A program made the translations under genes and the position numbers. Shown in pieces: positions 8,263-17,176 of a DNA stretch of 64,000 bases (within the stretch, counting starts at the first letter, position 1; each line of letters opens with the position of its first letter). A model generated the notes under the pieces. It worked only from the letters and a program-made list of their open reading frames with translations, did not search any database and was not told where the DNA came from. Location: the NCBI GenBank assembly GCA_002478115.1, contig DLMH01000136.1:54689-118688 (forward strand), in the 5' to 3' direction. Origin of the DNA: Candidatus Acidiferrum typicum (lineage in GTDB: Bacteria > Acidobacteriota > Terriglobia > Acidiferrales > UBA7541).

Positions 8263-8970
8263 ATGCTGTCAATTCAGCCCTTTCCACGCCCTGGTAATCT
8301 CGCGCATTCCCGCGCTTCGTCGGCTATACTTCTTCTCTGTCAAACAATGTTCCCCATCGTCAACCCGCTCGGTGGCGCCCCGATTTTCCTTTCGCTCACG
8401 CACTACTACTCCACAGTCCAGCGCAAGCTCCTTTCCCGCAACATCGCCGTCAACAGTTTCCTGCTTCTCATCGGTTCTTACTTCATTGGCACGCACATCC
8501 TTGCGTTCTTCGGAATTTCCCTGCCCGTTGTGCAGGTCGGCGGCGGCCTCGTCGTTATGGCCGCGGGCTGGAACATGCTCAAGCAAAAAGAAGGAGACGA
8601 AACCCGCGGCAATGTTCAGCAGTCCGTGGATCCCCGCGATCTCTCCAGCCGGGCTTTTTACCCCCTGACCCTTCCGTTGACCGTTGGCCCCGGCTCCATT
8701 TCCGTGGCCATCACGCTCGGCGCCAACGAACCCCATCATGGCTCCAGCATTCTCTTTTCCATCATTGGCGCCATCATTGGCTCACTGCTCATCGCCGTCA
8801 GCGTCTATTTCTGCTATGCCTTCGCGGACCGTCTCGCGGTGATTCTCGGTCCCACGGCCATGGCGGTGATCATGCGGCTCACCTCATTCCTGCTCGTCTG
8901 CATCGGCGTGCAAATCTTCTGGAACGGCTTCTCCGCGCTCTTGGGCTCCCTGCCCACGATCATCCGCTGA
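8263..8970 (+). CDS. MarC family integral membrane protein
   Basis: This membrane protein of about six segments belongs to the MarC/YchE (UPF0056) family of unclear transport function. FPIVNPLGGAPIFLSLT in segment 1 is the family hallmark, and PLTLPLTVGPGSISVAITL matches the internal repeat half. The N-terminus is odd: residues before the hallmark are rich in Pro and Arg rather than hydrophobic. An ATG at 8189 in another frame begins MNSEFPSLKSFALL, which looks more like a MarC start, so a frameshift or small insertion around 8230-8330 is possible. I give the first in-frame ATG. The family call is firm; the start and integrity are not. Confidence 0.78.
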   Translation: MLSIQPFPRPGNLAHSRASSAILLLCQTMFPIVNPLGGAPIFLSLTHYYSTVQRKLLSRNIAVNSFLLLIGSYFIGTHILAFFGISLPVVQVGGGLVVMAAGWNMLKQKEGDETRGNVQQSVDPRDLSSRAFYPLTLPLTVGPGSISVAITLGANEPHHGSSILFSIIGAIIGSLLIAVSVYFCYAFADRLAVILGPTAMAVIMRLTSFLLVCIGVQIFWNGFSALLGSLPTIIR

Positions 8971-8990
8971 CTTTCACGCCGCGTCTTTTT

Positions 8991-10097
8991 TTACTTCCAA
9001 TTCGGCAACGCTTTTCTTCCCAAAATCGCCTCTGCCGCCCAACATCCCAAATACACCGATTGCGCCACGCCATGACCGGAGTATGCTCCCAACACAATCG
9101 CATTCTCGCTTTCCGGGTGCCGCTCAAACACCGGTTTCCATTCCCACGTCATGCAGATCGGTCCGCCCCAGCGGTGCGTGATCTCCACATCTTTCAGCGC
9201 TGGATGCAGCCCATGCACACGCCTCTCAAGCTGCTCGAACAACTCCGCGGCCTCGCCATGCTCGATATCCAGCGTCCCCAATTCACGCCAATCCTGCAGG
9301 AACACCAACCCGCTCCCGAAGATCACCTGATTCCCCGCCAGGAGTCGCCCCCATAGATACGGCAGGTCCACGGTATAGAACGGCTTCCGCTCTGCCAGCC
9401 CAATCTCTCGCAACTGCGCGTCCGTCAGGGGCTGTGTCGCAACGGCCAGCGTGAATGCCGATCCCGCCCTCTCTCGCAATCCCGCCATTTCCAGCGCAAA
9501 CGCATTCGTTGCGAATAGAACTTTTCCTGCCTGCAATGCGCTGTTTTTCGTGCGCAGCTCCACTTGGCCGGCAAACACCGCCTCCTCCACTCCGCAATCC
9601 TCAAACAGCATCACGCCGGCGCGTTCCGCAGCGCGGGCCAACCCGCTCAACACTTTTCCCGGGTTGATCGTGCCGCCGGGCACTTCCTTCACCGCGCAGA
9701 GGTCTCCCGAATCTTTCCATCGTATCGGCGCGTTCGCCAGCGGTGCGCTTCTCCCCAATTCGTAAGCGCCCGGCAACGACACTTCTCCATCCACTTCCAG
9801 TTCGCGCAGAATTTTCTGATATCTCCCGAGCACATCGCCCAGCCCCGGCAACTCGCCGGCCGCGCTTTCCGCGAGCGCCACGCCTCCCGTGTACCCGCTC
9901 GATCCCGCGCCAAACTGCCCCGCCTCAAACAGCGCCACGCTCTTCTCGGGCGCCAGACGCTTCAACCACGCTGCCGCCGCCAATCCCGTGAACCCGCCGC
10001 CCACCACGGCAAAATCCATCGCAGCCGGCAACGGGCGTGGCGTCGCCCGGAACTCCACCGTCCACGGCCGCTTTCCCCAATTCTTGTTTCCGCTCAT
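8991..10097 (-). CDS. FAD-dependent amine/amino-acid oxidoreductase (DAO family)
   Basis: This is a 368-aa soluble flavoprotein with an N-terminal dinucleotide-binding fold, DFAVVGGGFTGLAAAAWLK (28-46), followed by SSGYTGGVALAES, the FAD-contacting loop of glycine/sarcosine oxidase-like enzymes. The C-terminal ITHRWGGPICMTWEWKPVF and GAYSGHGVAQS blocks also fit the DAO fold. A longer reading to 10292 is open but runs through an intergenic repeat module. The ATG at 10097 with a GAGAGG ribosome site eight bases away is therefore preferred. The substrate is not predictable; sarcosine, glycine or a polyamine are all possible. Confidence 0.82.
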   Translation of the reverse strand: MSGNKNWGKRPWTVEFRATPRPLPAAMDFAVVGGGFTGLAAAAWLKRLAPEKSVALFEAGQFGAGSSGYTGGVALAESAAGELPGLGDVLGRYQKILRELEVDGEVSLPGAYELGRSAPLANAPIRWKDSGDLCAVKEVPGGTINPGKVLSGLARAAERAGVMLFEDCGVEEAVFAGQVELRTKNSALQAGKVLFATNAFALEMAGLRERAGSAFTLAVATQPLTDAQLREIGLAERKPFYTVDLPYLWGRLLAGNQVIFGSGLVFLQDWRELGTLDIEHGEAAELFEQLERRVHGLHPALKDVEITHRWGGPICMTWEWKPVFERHPESENAIVLGAYSGHGVAQSVYLGCWAAEAILGRKALPNWK

Positions 10098-10155
10098 GCT
10101 GCCCTCTCTCGCTCTGCTCCACTCTATACCCGCCACTCTCCGCGCTCTCTCCTTT

Positions 10156-10188
10156 TGTAGTGGCCGATCTTTAGATCGGCTCTGTTCC
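10156..10188 (+). repeat. Hairpin repeat module B
   Basis: The segment is TGTAG plus TGGCCGATCTTTAGATCGGC followed by TCTGTTCC. It is nearly identical to 4133-4160 and matches the reversed copy at 39616-39641. It lies between two divergent genes, which argues against a simple terminator role at this site. Confidence 0.7.
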
Positions 10189-10251
10189 TTTCCCTCTTCT
10201 TCGCGCAGGTCTATAATCCGCCCGTAGGTCTTGGGCGAAAGGAGTACGCCC

Positions 10252-10719
10252 ATGAGTGTTTCCTCGCGTTTGAAGTCTTTTCTGGATAGCAAGCAGATCC
10301 CCTACGAATCGCTCACTCACTCGACTTCGTACACCGCTCAGGGTGTGGCTGCGGTCATGCAAATCTCCGGCAAAGAGATGGCCAAGACCGTCGTGTTGCG
10401 CGCTGGCGAGCAAGGCGATGAAACGATTCTGGCGGTTCTGCCGGGCCCCCGGCATGTGAAACTCGACAAAATGTCCGCGGCCATCGGCAAGCCGGTGCGC
10501 CTGGCCACCGAGTTGGAGTTCAGCACTCTTTTCCCCGATTGCGAACTCGGTGCCATGCCGCCGTTCGGCTCGTTGTACGATTTGCCCGTTTACGTGGATG
10601 AATCGTTGGCCCAGGACCTCCAAATCGTCTTTAACGCTGGTACGCACCACGATGCCGTACGCTTGCGCTACGACGACTTCCTGCGTCTTGCGAATCCGAC
10701 CGTTTGCTCCTTTGCGTGA
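10252..10719 (+). CDS. YbaK/EbsC-type aminoacyl-tRNA deacylase
   Basis: This 155-aa protein of the YbaK/ProX editing superfamily hydrolyses mischarged aminoacyl-tRNA in trans. The conserved lysine-containing stretch GKEMAKTVVLRAG and the G-x-x-P block LGAMPPFGSLYDLPVYVD are present, and the tail matches the family. The start at 10252 follows an AAAGGAG ribosome site by seven bases; the TTG 21 bases earlier would place that site inside the gene. A 12-bp terminator lies 137 bp downstream. Confidence 0.85.
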   Translation: MSVSSRLKSFLDSKQIPYESLTHSTSYTAQGVAAVMQISGKEMAKTVVLRAGEQGDETILAVLPGPRHVKLDKMSAAIGKPVRLATELEFSTLFPDCELGAMPPFGSLYDLPVYVDESLAQDLQIVFNAGTHHDAVRLRYDDFLRLANPTVCSFA

Positions 10720-10856
10720 CGCTCGGACGCAGGTCTTTGCCTCAGCCAATTCCCCGTTTGTTGTGTGCCCGCTCGCGTGATCCCATTGGTCCCTGACTTC
10801 CGCCCGCACTCCCAGCCACAATAAGGCCGCGGAATCCGGTCCCACGTTCCCAATAA

Positions 10857-10884
10857 AAAAGGAGAGGGGAAACCCTCTCCTTTT
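10857..10884. terminator. Strong bidirectional terminator between ybaK-like gene and msrA
   Basis: A perfect 12-bp stem, AAAAGGAGAGGG with CCCTCTCCTTTT, closes on a GAAA tetraloop. The A-run on one side and T-run on the other let it terminate both converging genes. Confidence 0.9.
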
Positions 10885-10907
10885 GCAATTTCAATTTTTC
10901 TTGCTTC

Positions 10908-11381
10908 CTAAATGTGGCAGCTATCCTGCCCTTTCTTCTCCAAATACCGCTGGTGGTACTCCTCCGCGCGCCAGAAAGTACCCACCGGCGTGATCTCCGT
11001 CGCCACCGGCCGGTGTAACTTCCCGCTCGCGTCCAGCGCTTGCTTGGATTTCAGAGCCTTCGCCTGTTGCTCCGGCGTATGGAAGAAGATCGCTGTGCGG
11101 TACTGCTTCCCAAAGTCGGGCCCTTGCCGGTTCACTTGCGTGGGATCGTGCACCTTCCAGAACACCTCCAGCAGTTGCTCGTAGCTGACCTTCGACGGAT
11201 CAAACGTCACCTGCACAACCTCGGCGTGGCCCGTCTGATCCGTGCACACTTCCTTGTACGTGGGGTTCTCCGTCCGCCCGCCGCTGTAGCCAGACACCGC
11301 ATCCAGCACTCCCGGCACGCGCCGGAAGGCCGCCTCCACTCCCCAGAAACATCCCGCTCCAAACGTTGCAATCTCGGTCAT
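10908..11381 (-). CDS. msrA: Peptide methionine (S)-S-oxide reductase
   Basis: This enzyme repairs the S-epimer of methionine sulfoxide in proteins. The active-site motif GCFWG places the nucleophile at Cys11, and [15 protein letters not shown] and the C-terminal Cys155 (QDSCHI), a likely resolving cysteine, follow. At 157 aa without a signal peptide it is a cytoplasmic, single-domain MsrA; no msrB is adjacent. It converges on the ybaK-like gene across a shared terminator. Confidence 0.95.
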   Translation of the reverse strand: MTEIATFGAGCFWGVEAAFRRVPGVLDAVSGYSGGRTENPTYKEVCTDQTGHAEVVQVTFDPSKVSYEQLLEVFWKVHDPTQVNRQGPDFGKQYRTAIFFHTPEQQAKALKSKQALDASGKLHRPVATEITPVGTFWRAEEYHQRYLEKKGQDSCHI

Positions 11382-11462
11382 ACTCCTCCCCCCGATTCGT
11401 CGTTACACACCTGTATCCGCTCTCTTGGATGCGCCAGCCGTGTTTTTCGATTCGCTGCGTAG

Positions 11463-12626
11463 TTACTGAGGCTTATGCTTTGGCGCGGGCTTTAAGGCAC
11501 TTAGTTCGTTCGCCTTTTCCGCGGCTGTTTCCTTGTACGGGGAATCCACGGAAGCGGCATCCGTGAACGCCTGAATCGCTTCCGGCTTCTTCTTCAGGTT
11601 CACGTAGGCATACCCCAGCCGGTACTGATTTCGGGCATAGCTCGTGGCATCGGCCTTCACCAGGGGCGCTGCGCTCAAAAGATTCTTCACCGCAGCGGCG
11701 CTGTCCTTTTTCTGCAGGCTCACTTGCCCAAGCGCGCTTAGCGCCAGCCCTTTCTGCAGGTCATTTTGCTTCTTCCACTCTTCCTCGGTCATATTTTCCG
11801 GCTTCTTAGCCGCGTCGCAGAGCGCTCCTACTTTCTTCGCGTACTCCTCCGCTTTGTCCAATTGCGTGCCGGCCTCGCTGTAGATATCCGCCGCGGCCAC
11901 CAGCATTCCCACGTTGTTCGGATCTTTAGCGAGAACGCCATTCACCAGCTCCTGCATCTTCTGCGGGTCCTTTGCCTGCTGATAGGAATAGGCGGCGCCA
12001 ATCAGCGCGCGTTGGGCATTCGGCGAATCGGGGAAGATCTTCGCAAAACGCACCAGGAAATCCGCCTTCTTCGCCGACTCCTTCGCCTGGTACGCCGCGC
12101 TCAGCAGCGACTGCTCGACGTAATTCTGGTCCTCCTTCACCTGTTCCAGCTTCCGCGTCTTCTGCTCGTCCCAATAATCCGCCGCTGTTCCTGCTGGTGC
12201 GGGCGCCGCTTTGTAGCGTTGCAGGATCCCGGTCGTCTTTTCGCCGTAGGCAAACACGCTTTCCGTGTCTCCCTTCTCACTCGCCGCACGCACCATGTTC
12301 ACTCCGTTGGAATAGTTCTCCGGGTCGCGTGCCCACAGCTTGTCGCCATACTCGAAGGCCTTGTCGTATTGCTTCGCGTTGATGTAATAGTTCACGTACT
12401 GCTCATCCGCGATGATCTGAAAATCATCATCGGGATGCGCGTTGGAAAATTCGTCAATCAGCTTAAGTTTCTCTGCGGGGTCGGTCGCCGCGTTGATCGC
12501 CTCGAGTTGCCGGGCCTCATCCGAACCTAAGGGAATGGGGATAGTTTTGCCGAGTTGTGCCATGCTGGCGGGTGCGAAAATCGCTAGGAGCAATAACAGG
12601 CCAGTAAGAAATCGTGTGCGTGCCAT
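11463..12626 (-). CDS. Secreted TPR-repeat protein
   Basis: This 387-aa protein has a signal peptide (1-23, MARTRFLTGLLLLLAIFAPA then SMA) and is predicted periplasmic. The mature part is almost entirely helical, with about six to seven tetratricopeptide-like units. Examples are EQYVNYYINAKQYDKAFEYG, RALIGAAYSYQQAKDPQKMQ and NQYRLGYAYVNLKKKPEAIQ. Lys/Pro-rich residues close the C-terminus. TPR scaffolds mediate protein contacts, but no partner is evident. It is divergent from the M1 aminopeptidase gene across about 280 bp. Confidence 0.75.
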   Translation of the reverse strand: MARTRFLTGLLLLLAIFAPASMAQLGKTIPIPLGSDEARQLEAINAATDPAEKLKLIDEFSNAHPDDDFQIIADEQYVNYYINAKQYDKAFEYGDKLWARDPENYSNGVNMVRAASEKGDTESVFAYGEKTTGILQRYKAAPAPAGTAADYWDEQKTRKLEQVKEDQNYVEQSLLSAAYQAKESAKKADFLVRFAKIFPDSPNAQRALIGAAYSYQQAKDPQKMQELVNGVLAKDPNNVGMLVAAADIYSEAGTQLDKAEEYAKKVGALCDAAKKPENMTEEEWKKQNDLQKGLALSALGQVSLQKKDSAAAVKNLLSAAPLVKADATSYARNQYRLGYAYVNLKKKPEAIQAFTDAASVDSPYKETAAEKANELSALKPAPKHKPQ

Positions 12627-12905
12627 GCTTACCTCCCGCGCGTTCGGAAAGCTTTCATCCGAATCCTGCGTTACCTCGCATCTTAGTTCCCTGCGCCCCT
12701 TCGCGCAAACCCTTTCGCTCCCCCTTTCGCTCCCCCTCCTCTACTACCACCAGCTAGCCGCATTTGACGCACCCCTCCCTCTCGCGAGAAAATTAAGAGT
12801 TTGAACAGCATCCCCAATCGAGACTGTGGGCCACGGAGCAGCAGAAGCAGCCGTAGCCCTCATCCGATTGATCTGAGCGTTTTCATGAATCAAGGAGACT
12901 GTGGA

Positions 12906-15539
12906 ATGAAAATCCGAATGATCGGCGGAACGGGCAACCAGGCAGGTTCCGTTGCCGTACTGAGCCTTTTCCTCGCTTTGCTTGGCGCAACTCCTCTCTT
13001 GCACGCCGATGAGCCTTTCGCCCGCAGCAAGGATTACGACCTGGAGCACTCCCGCATCGCTCTGCGCTTTGACCTGGATCAGAAAAAGGTCATCGGAGAC
13101 GTCACCCACACGCTCACCATTCTCCGCGACACCGAACGCATCACCTTCGATTCCGCCGGCCTCCAGATCCACAGCGTCACCCTAAATAAGGCTGCGGCTA
13201 CGTTCGAGACCTCCCAAGACAAGCTCCGCATCACCCTTCCCAAACCCGCAAAACCCGGCGAGAAATTCACCGTCGAGATCAAGTACGAAGGCAAACCCAC
13301 CAAGGGCCTCTTTTTCGTCCTTCCCGACAAGGACTATCCCCATCGCCCCAAACAGGTTTGGACGCAAGGCGAATCGGAGGACACACGCTACTACCTGCCC
13401 ACTTACGACTACCCGAATGACCGCCTCACCACGGAAACGATTCTCACCGTCCCTGCCGGCTGGCTCACCGTCTCCAATGGAAAACTCATCAGCGTTACCG
13501 ATGCAGGCGACGGTCTGAAGAGCTGGACGTGGCGCGAATCGCAGCCCAGCTCCACCTATCTCATCACCGTCGTTGCTGGCGAGTTTGCCGAAGCCAAGGA
13601 TGCCTGGCGGAACATTCCCGTCACCTACTATGCGCCCAAGGATCGCGGCGACCGCCTCACCGCCAACTACGGCCGCACTCCCGCGATGATTGACCTCTTC
13701 AGCAAAAAACTGGGCGTGGATTATCCCTGGGAAAAATACGCGCAATCCATGGTGGATGATTTCGTCGTCGGCGGCATGGAAAACTCCAGCGCCACCACCA
13801 ATTCTTCCAGCTCGCTCCGCAATCCGAAACTGGTCCCCGAATACCCGGAGGACGAAGATCCTCTCATCTCGCACGAACTGGCCCACCAGTGGTTCGGCGA
13901 CCTGGTCACCTGCAAGGATTGGGGCAATATCTGGCTGAATGAAGGCTTCGCCACCTTTATGGAATCTGTCTGGTCCGAAGCGCATTTCGGAAAAGACTTC
14001 GCGGACTACGATCGCTGGGAAACTTCGCGTCACTGGTTCTCCTTGCAGGGGCTCTACACCAAGCCTATCGTGCGTCACGATTTTGACGATTCCAGCGAAT
14101 TTGACGGCAACGCCTACGCCAAGGGCGGCTGGGTCCTCTACATGCTTCGCCACCAGCTAGGCGAGGACTCCTTCTACGCCGGCCTGAAGCATTATCTGGA
14201 GGTCAACCGCGGCAAAAATGTTGTCACCGCAGACTTGACCAAAGCCATCGAAGAGGCCACGCACACAAACGTCGACCAGTTCTTCAGCCAGTGGATTTAC
14301 GCAGCCGGCGCCCCCAAGCTCGACGTCAGCTACACCTACGACGAGGCCGGGAAGCAGGTCGTGCTCACCGTCAAGCAAACCCAGAAGCGCGAGGGAGACG
14401 TAGGCCTCTTCAGCTTTCCCGTGGATATTGAAATCAGCAACTCATCTGGCCCAAAGCTCTATAACCTCGTCGTCACCAAAGAATCGGAGAGCTTTTCTCT
14501 GCCCTCGGAGACAGCCCCGCGCATGGTGCTCTTTGACAAGGGCACGCAAATCTTGAAGTCCGTCCAGTTCAATAAGGACAAAAAGGAATGGCTCTGCCAA
14601 TTGAAGAACGCCTCGGAGCTGGCCGACCGCGCGGATGCCGCCGTCGCGCTCGGCAAAATCAAAAACGATGACGAAGCTGCCACCGCCCTCGGCGAAGCTC
14701 TGCGCACGGACAGGTCTGACGGCGTACGCATCACCGCGGCCAAGGCTCTCGGTGATCTCGGCAGCGCTGCTGCTTCCAAGCAGCTTCTCGATTCGCTTTC
14801 TTCCGTCACCCAGCCATGGGTCCGCTACCACATCGTGGACGCTCTCGGTAATTTCAAGGACGATGCCCCAATCAAAACAAAGCTGGAAGCCATCGCGCGC
14901 GAAGATAGCTCCTATCGCACCCGCGCTGCCGCTTTGCAGACCATTGGACGGCTGAAAACTCCCCATGTGTATGACGTCCTCATCGCCGCGGTGAACAGCG
15001 ATTCCCCCGACGGCTTCCTCCGCGACGCTGCTCTGCGTTCCTTTGGCTCGCTGGGCGACGACAAGGCCGTGCCGCTGCTCCGCGATTGGGCCGCCCCTGG
15101 CAAAAACATGGAAGCTCGCGAAGCCGCCATCAGCAGCCTGGCCCGCCTGCAGAAAGACAACAAGGAAATCACCAATCAGATTGCCGGTTATCTTTCGGAC
15201 CCGCACTTCCCCATCCGTCTGTCAGCGATCTTCGCTCTCGGCTCCCGCGGCGATGCCTCCGCGATTCCCGCGCTTGAAGCGCTTCTGAAGAGCAACGACC
15301 TGAGCATCGAAATGGTCCCGATGATCAGAGGCCAGATCGAACGCCTGAAAAACCCGAAGGCGAAAGGCGGGTTCCCCGGCCCGTTCGAAGAGGAGGAAGC
15401 TGGCGCGGAGAGTGAAGAAGCAAACGCAAAACCCACGGAGGATCAGCGCCTCAGCCATCTCGAACAATTGGTCCAGGAAATGAACGAGCGCCTGAAGTCC
15501 ATCGAAACCCGCTTGCCTCTGCCCCCACCAAACAAATAA
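12906..15539 (+). CDS. Secreted M1 family metallo-aminopeptidase with HEAT repeats
   Basis: This 877-aa zinc peptidase has a signal peptide ending near LLHADEP, so it acts in the periplasm or outside. The N-terminal beta domain is followed by the exopeptidase motif GGMEN near residue 290 and the zinc site HELAHQWFGDL beginning near residue 323, with the third ligand in NEGFATFMES. Residues about 600-800 form HEAT-like repeats (ALGKIKNDDEAATALGEALR, AAKALGDLGSAAASKQLLD). A charged, coiled C-terminal tail follows. The ATG at 12906 is chosen because an AAGGAG lies eight bases upstream and a signal peptide starts there; an open frame extends further 5'. Confidence 0.9.
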   Translation: MKIRMIGGTGNQAGSVAVLSLFLALLGATPLLHADEPFARSKDYDLEHSRIALRFDLDQKKVIGDVTHTLTILRDTERITFDSAGLQIHSVTLNKAAATFETSQDKLRITLPKPAKPGEKFTVEIKYEGKPTKGLFFVLPDKDYPHRPKQVWTQGESEDTRYYLPTYDYPNDRLTTETILTVPAGWLTVSNGKLISVTDAGDGLKSWTWRESQPSSTYLITVVAGEFAEAKDAWRNIPVTYYAPKDRGDRLTANYGRTPAMIDLFSKKLGVDYPWEKYAQSMVDDFVVGGMENSSATTNSSSSLRNPKLVPEYPEDEDPLISHELAHQWFGDLVTCKDWGNIWLNEGFATFMESVWSEAHFGKDFADYDRWETSRHWFSLQGLYTKPIVRHDFDDSSEFDGNAYAKGGWVLYMLRHQLGEDSFYAGLKHYLEVNRGKNVVTADLTKAIEEATHTNVDQFFSQWIYAAGAPKLDVSYTYDEAGKQVVLTVKQTQKREGDVGLFSFPVDIEISNSSGPKLYNLVVTKESESFSLPSETAPRMVLFDKGTQILKSVQFNKDKKEWLCQLKNASELADRADAAVALGKIKNDDEAATALGEALRTDRSDGVRITAAKALGDLGSAAASKQLLDSLSSVTQPWVRYHIVDALGNFKDDAPIKTKLEAIAREDSSYRTRAAALQTIGRLKTPHVYDVLIAAVNSDSPDGFLRDAALRSFGSLGDDKAVPLLRDWAAPGKNMEAREAAISSLARLQKDNKEITNQIAGYLSDPHFPIRLSAIFALGSRGDASAIPALEALLKSNDLSIEMVPMIRGQIERLKNPKAKGGFPGPFEEEEAGAESEEANAKPTEDQRLSHLEQLVQEMNERLKSIETRLPLPPPNK

Positions 15540-15843
15540 CCCGTCGCAGCCCGTGGCACAGTCACTCTTGACTGTGCTCTTGGGTTAGCCTTTGCAGGGG
15601 TCGCCTTCCGAAGCGGGCCGCAGCTCGCTCCGCGGCGCCACAATCTATGCTGTAGCTCAGGCCTTCAGGCCTGAGGCTTTTTCTTGCGCTTCTGCCCGTA
15701 GGGGTCGAGCACTGCTCGACCTCATCTCGGCAAGGTGCCAGTGCTTTTGTCACCCCGTTCCCGCAAAGCGGGAGAGGAATCTGCTTTTCCTGGCGCTCTC
15801 TGCCGATGGCCAACCTCGCAACGCGGGATCGGTTCACCTGCAG
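15540..15843. repeat. Repeat-packed spacer (modules A, C, E, D)
   Basis: No gene is seen here. Module A (15551-15585) starts 12 bp after the M1 stop. A variant with arms GGTCGCCTTCC and GAAGCGGGCC follows. Module C (15651-15683) is TGTAG plus CTCAGGCCTTCAGGCCTGAG. Module E (15701-15735) contains GTCGAGCACTGCTCGAC then CTCATCTCGGCAAGG. Module D (15749-15790) contains CCCGCAAAGCGGGAGAGGAA then TCTGCTTTTCC. The E-then-D order with a short spacer recurs at 25161-25376 and 26630-26712. Confidence 0.75.
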
Positions 15844-17160
15844 CTACACCTCCGCCAGCAAAATCCGCAAATCCCGCAGATTATTCCCCGTCGGTCCCGT
15901 GACAATGGCATCGTCCAGCTTCGCGAAAAACGTGTACGCATCGCTCTCCCGAAAGGCCACCGCGGGATCCAGTCCCGCCGCTCTGGCCCGCTGCACGGTC
16001 TCCCCATCCGCTACCGCTCCCGCTGCCGGGCTGTTGCCATCGATCCCGTCTGTACCCGCGCTCAGCACCGTGATTCGGCGTCCCGCAATTTTTGCCGTGA
16101 CGTCCAGCACGAACGCGGAGTTTCTCCCGCCCACACCGTTGCCGGTCACTGGCGAACTTAATTCCCCATCCGCAATAATCGCCACGCGCTTCCCGGCATT
16201 TATTCGCTGCCATTCTTCCAGTTGCGCAAGAAGCGCATCCGCCGCCTTCGCCACCGGCCAGTCGTCCGTGGAATTGTCGCAGCGTGTCGTATAGCCACAA
16301 GCCTCCGCGGCGTGGTGCGCCGCGTGAAACAAATCGTCCATGCCCAGCAAAAGCTGAAAGTGCGCGTTGGCAAACGCGGGATCGCCGGCTTTGGGCGTTT
16401 CTGGCATTTTCCCTGCATCCAGCCAGCGCACCAGTCGCTCCGGAAATCTCCTCCGCAAATCGTATTGCGCAACGATGCGCACCACATCCGCAATTGTGCT
16501 CGGATCGGGCAGCGTGGGGCCGGACGCCAGCGCCGACTCCTTGCCCGCAGGCACATCCGTAACCGCCAGCGTAATTTTCTTCGCCCTTCCGGCAGCGGCC
16601 GCCAGTCTCCCGCCCTTCACTGCCGAAAGATGCTTCCGCACCGTGTTCATCGCTTCAATCGGCGCGCCACAGGTCACCAGCGCGCGATGCACCGCCTGCA
16701 CATCCTCCAACTGCATTTCGCCATAAAGCGGCAGTTCGACCAGCGCGGACCCGCCGCCGGACAACAGGAAAATCACCACGCTCCGCTCGTCGCAACTCTC
16801 CAGTAACCGTAATATAGCTTCGGCCGACTTCCAGCTTTCCGCATTGGGAACCGGGTGCCCGCCAACGAAATACTCCATGCCCGGCACGCGCCGCTCCGGC
16901 GCAACGGGCGCAACAACAATTCCCGAAACACGCGTTCCAGCGGGCAGGATGCCTTCGAACCCCGTCACCATCGCATGGGCAGCCTTGCCGATCGCCACCA
17001 CATGCACTTTTGCAGTCTGGGAGAGGTCAATGGCAGCGTCCGGCAGGATCAGCCGCGATCCCTCGCACAGCAACTTTCTTTCCATCACTCCTGGGATATC
17101 AATGGACGCCAGTGTCTGCCGGAAAATCCGCCGCGCGATCTCTTTCCCCGTTGCCATCAC
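15844..17160 (-). CDS. ttuD: Glycerate 2-kinase (MOFRL/DUF4147 family)
   Basis: This enzyme phosphorylates D-glycerate, in this family usually at position 2, feeding 2-phosphoglycerate into glycolysis. The N-terminal DUF4147 domain carries VHVVAIGKAAHAM and FLLSGGGSALVELP, and the C-terminal MOFRL domain carries the TDGIDGNSPAAGAVADG signature. The 438-aa length is typical. It lies 16 bp downstream of a hydroxyacid dehydrogenase gene and close to the divergent glcDEF operon, which supports a role in glycolate/glyoxylate assimilation. The symbol follows family usage and is not certain. Confidence 0.9.
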   Translation of the reverse strand: MMATGKEIARRIFRQTLASIDIPGVMERKLLCEGSRLILPDAAIDLSQTAKVHVVAIGKAAHAMVTGFEGILPAGTRVSGIVVAPVAPERRVPGMEYFVGGHPVPNAESWKSAEAILRLLESCDERSVVIFLLSGGGSALVELPLYGEMQLEDVQAVHRALVTCGAPIEAMNTVRKHLSAVKGGRLAAAAGRAKKITLAVTDVPAGKESALASGPTLPDPSTIADVVRIVAQYDLRRRFPERLVRWLDAGKMPETPKAGDPAFANAHFQLLLGMDDLFHAAHHAAEACGYTTRCDNSTDDWPVAKAADALLAQLEEWQRINAGKRVAIIADGELSSPVTGNGVGGRNSAFVLDVTAKIAGRRITVLSAGTDGIDGNSPAAGAVADGETVQRARAAGLDPAVAFRESDAYTFFAKLDDAIVTGPTGNNLRDLRILLAEV

Positions 17161-17176
17161 TGCGCCGCCCGTCGCC

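Noticed and set aside
10098..10292. Upstream extension of the FAD oxidase
   Set aside because: It would translate a hairpin repeat found in other spacers; the start at 10097 has a good ribosome site.
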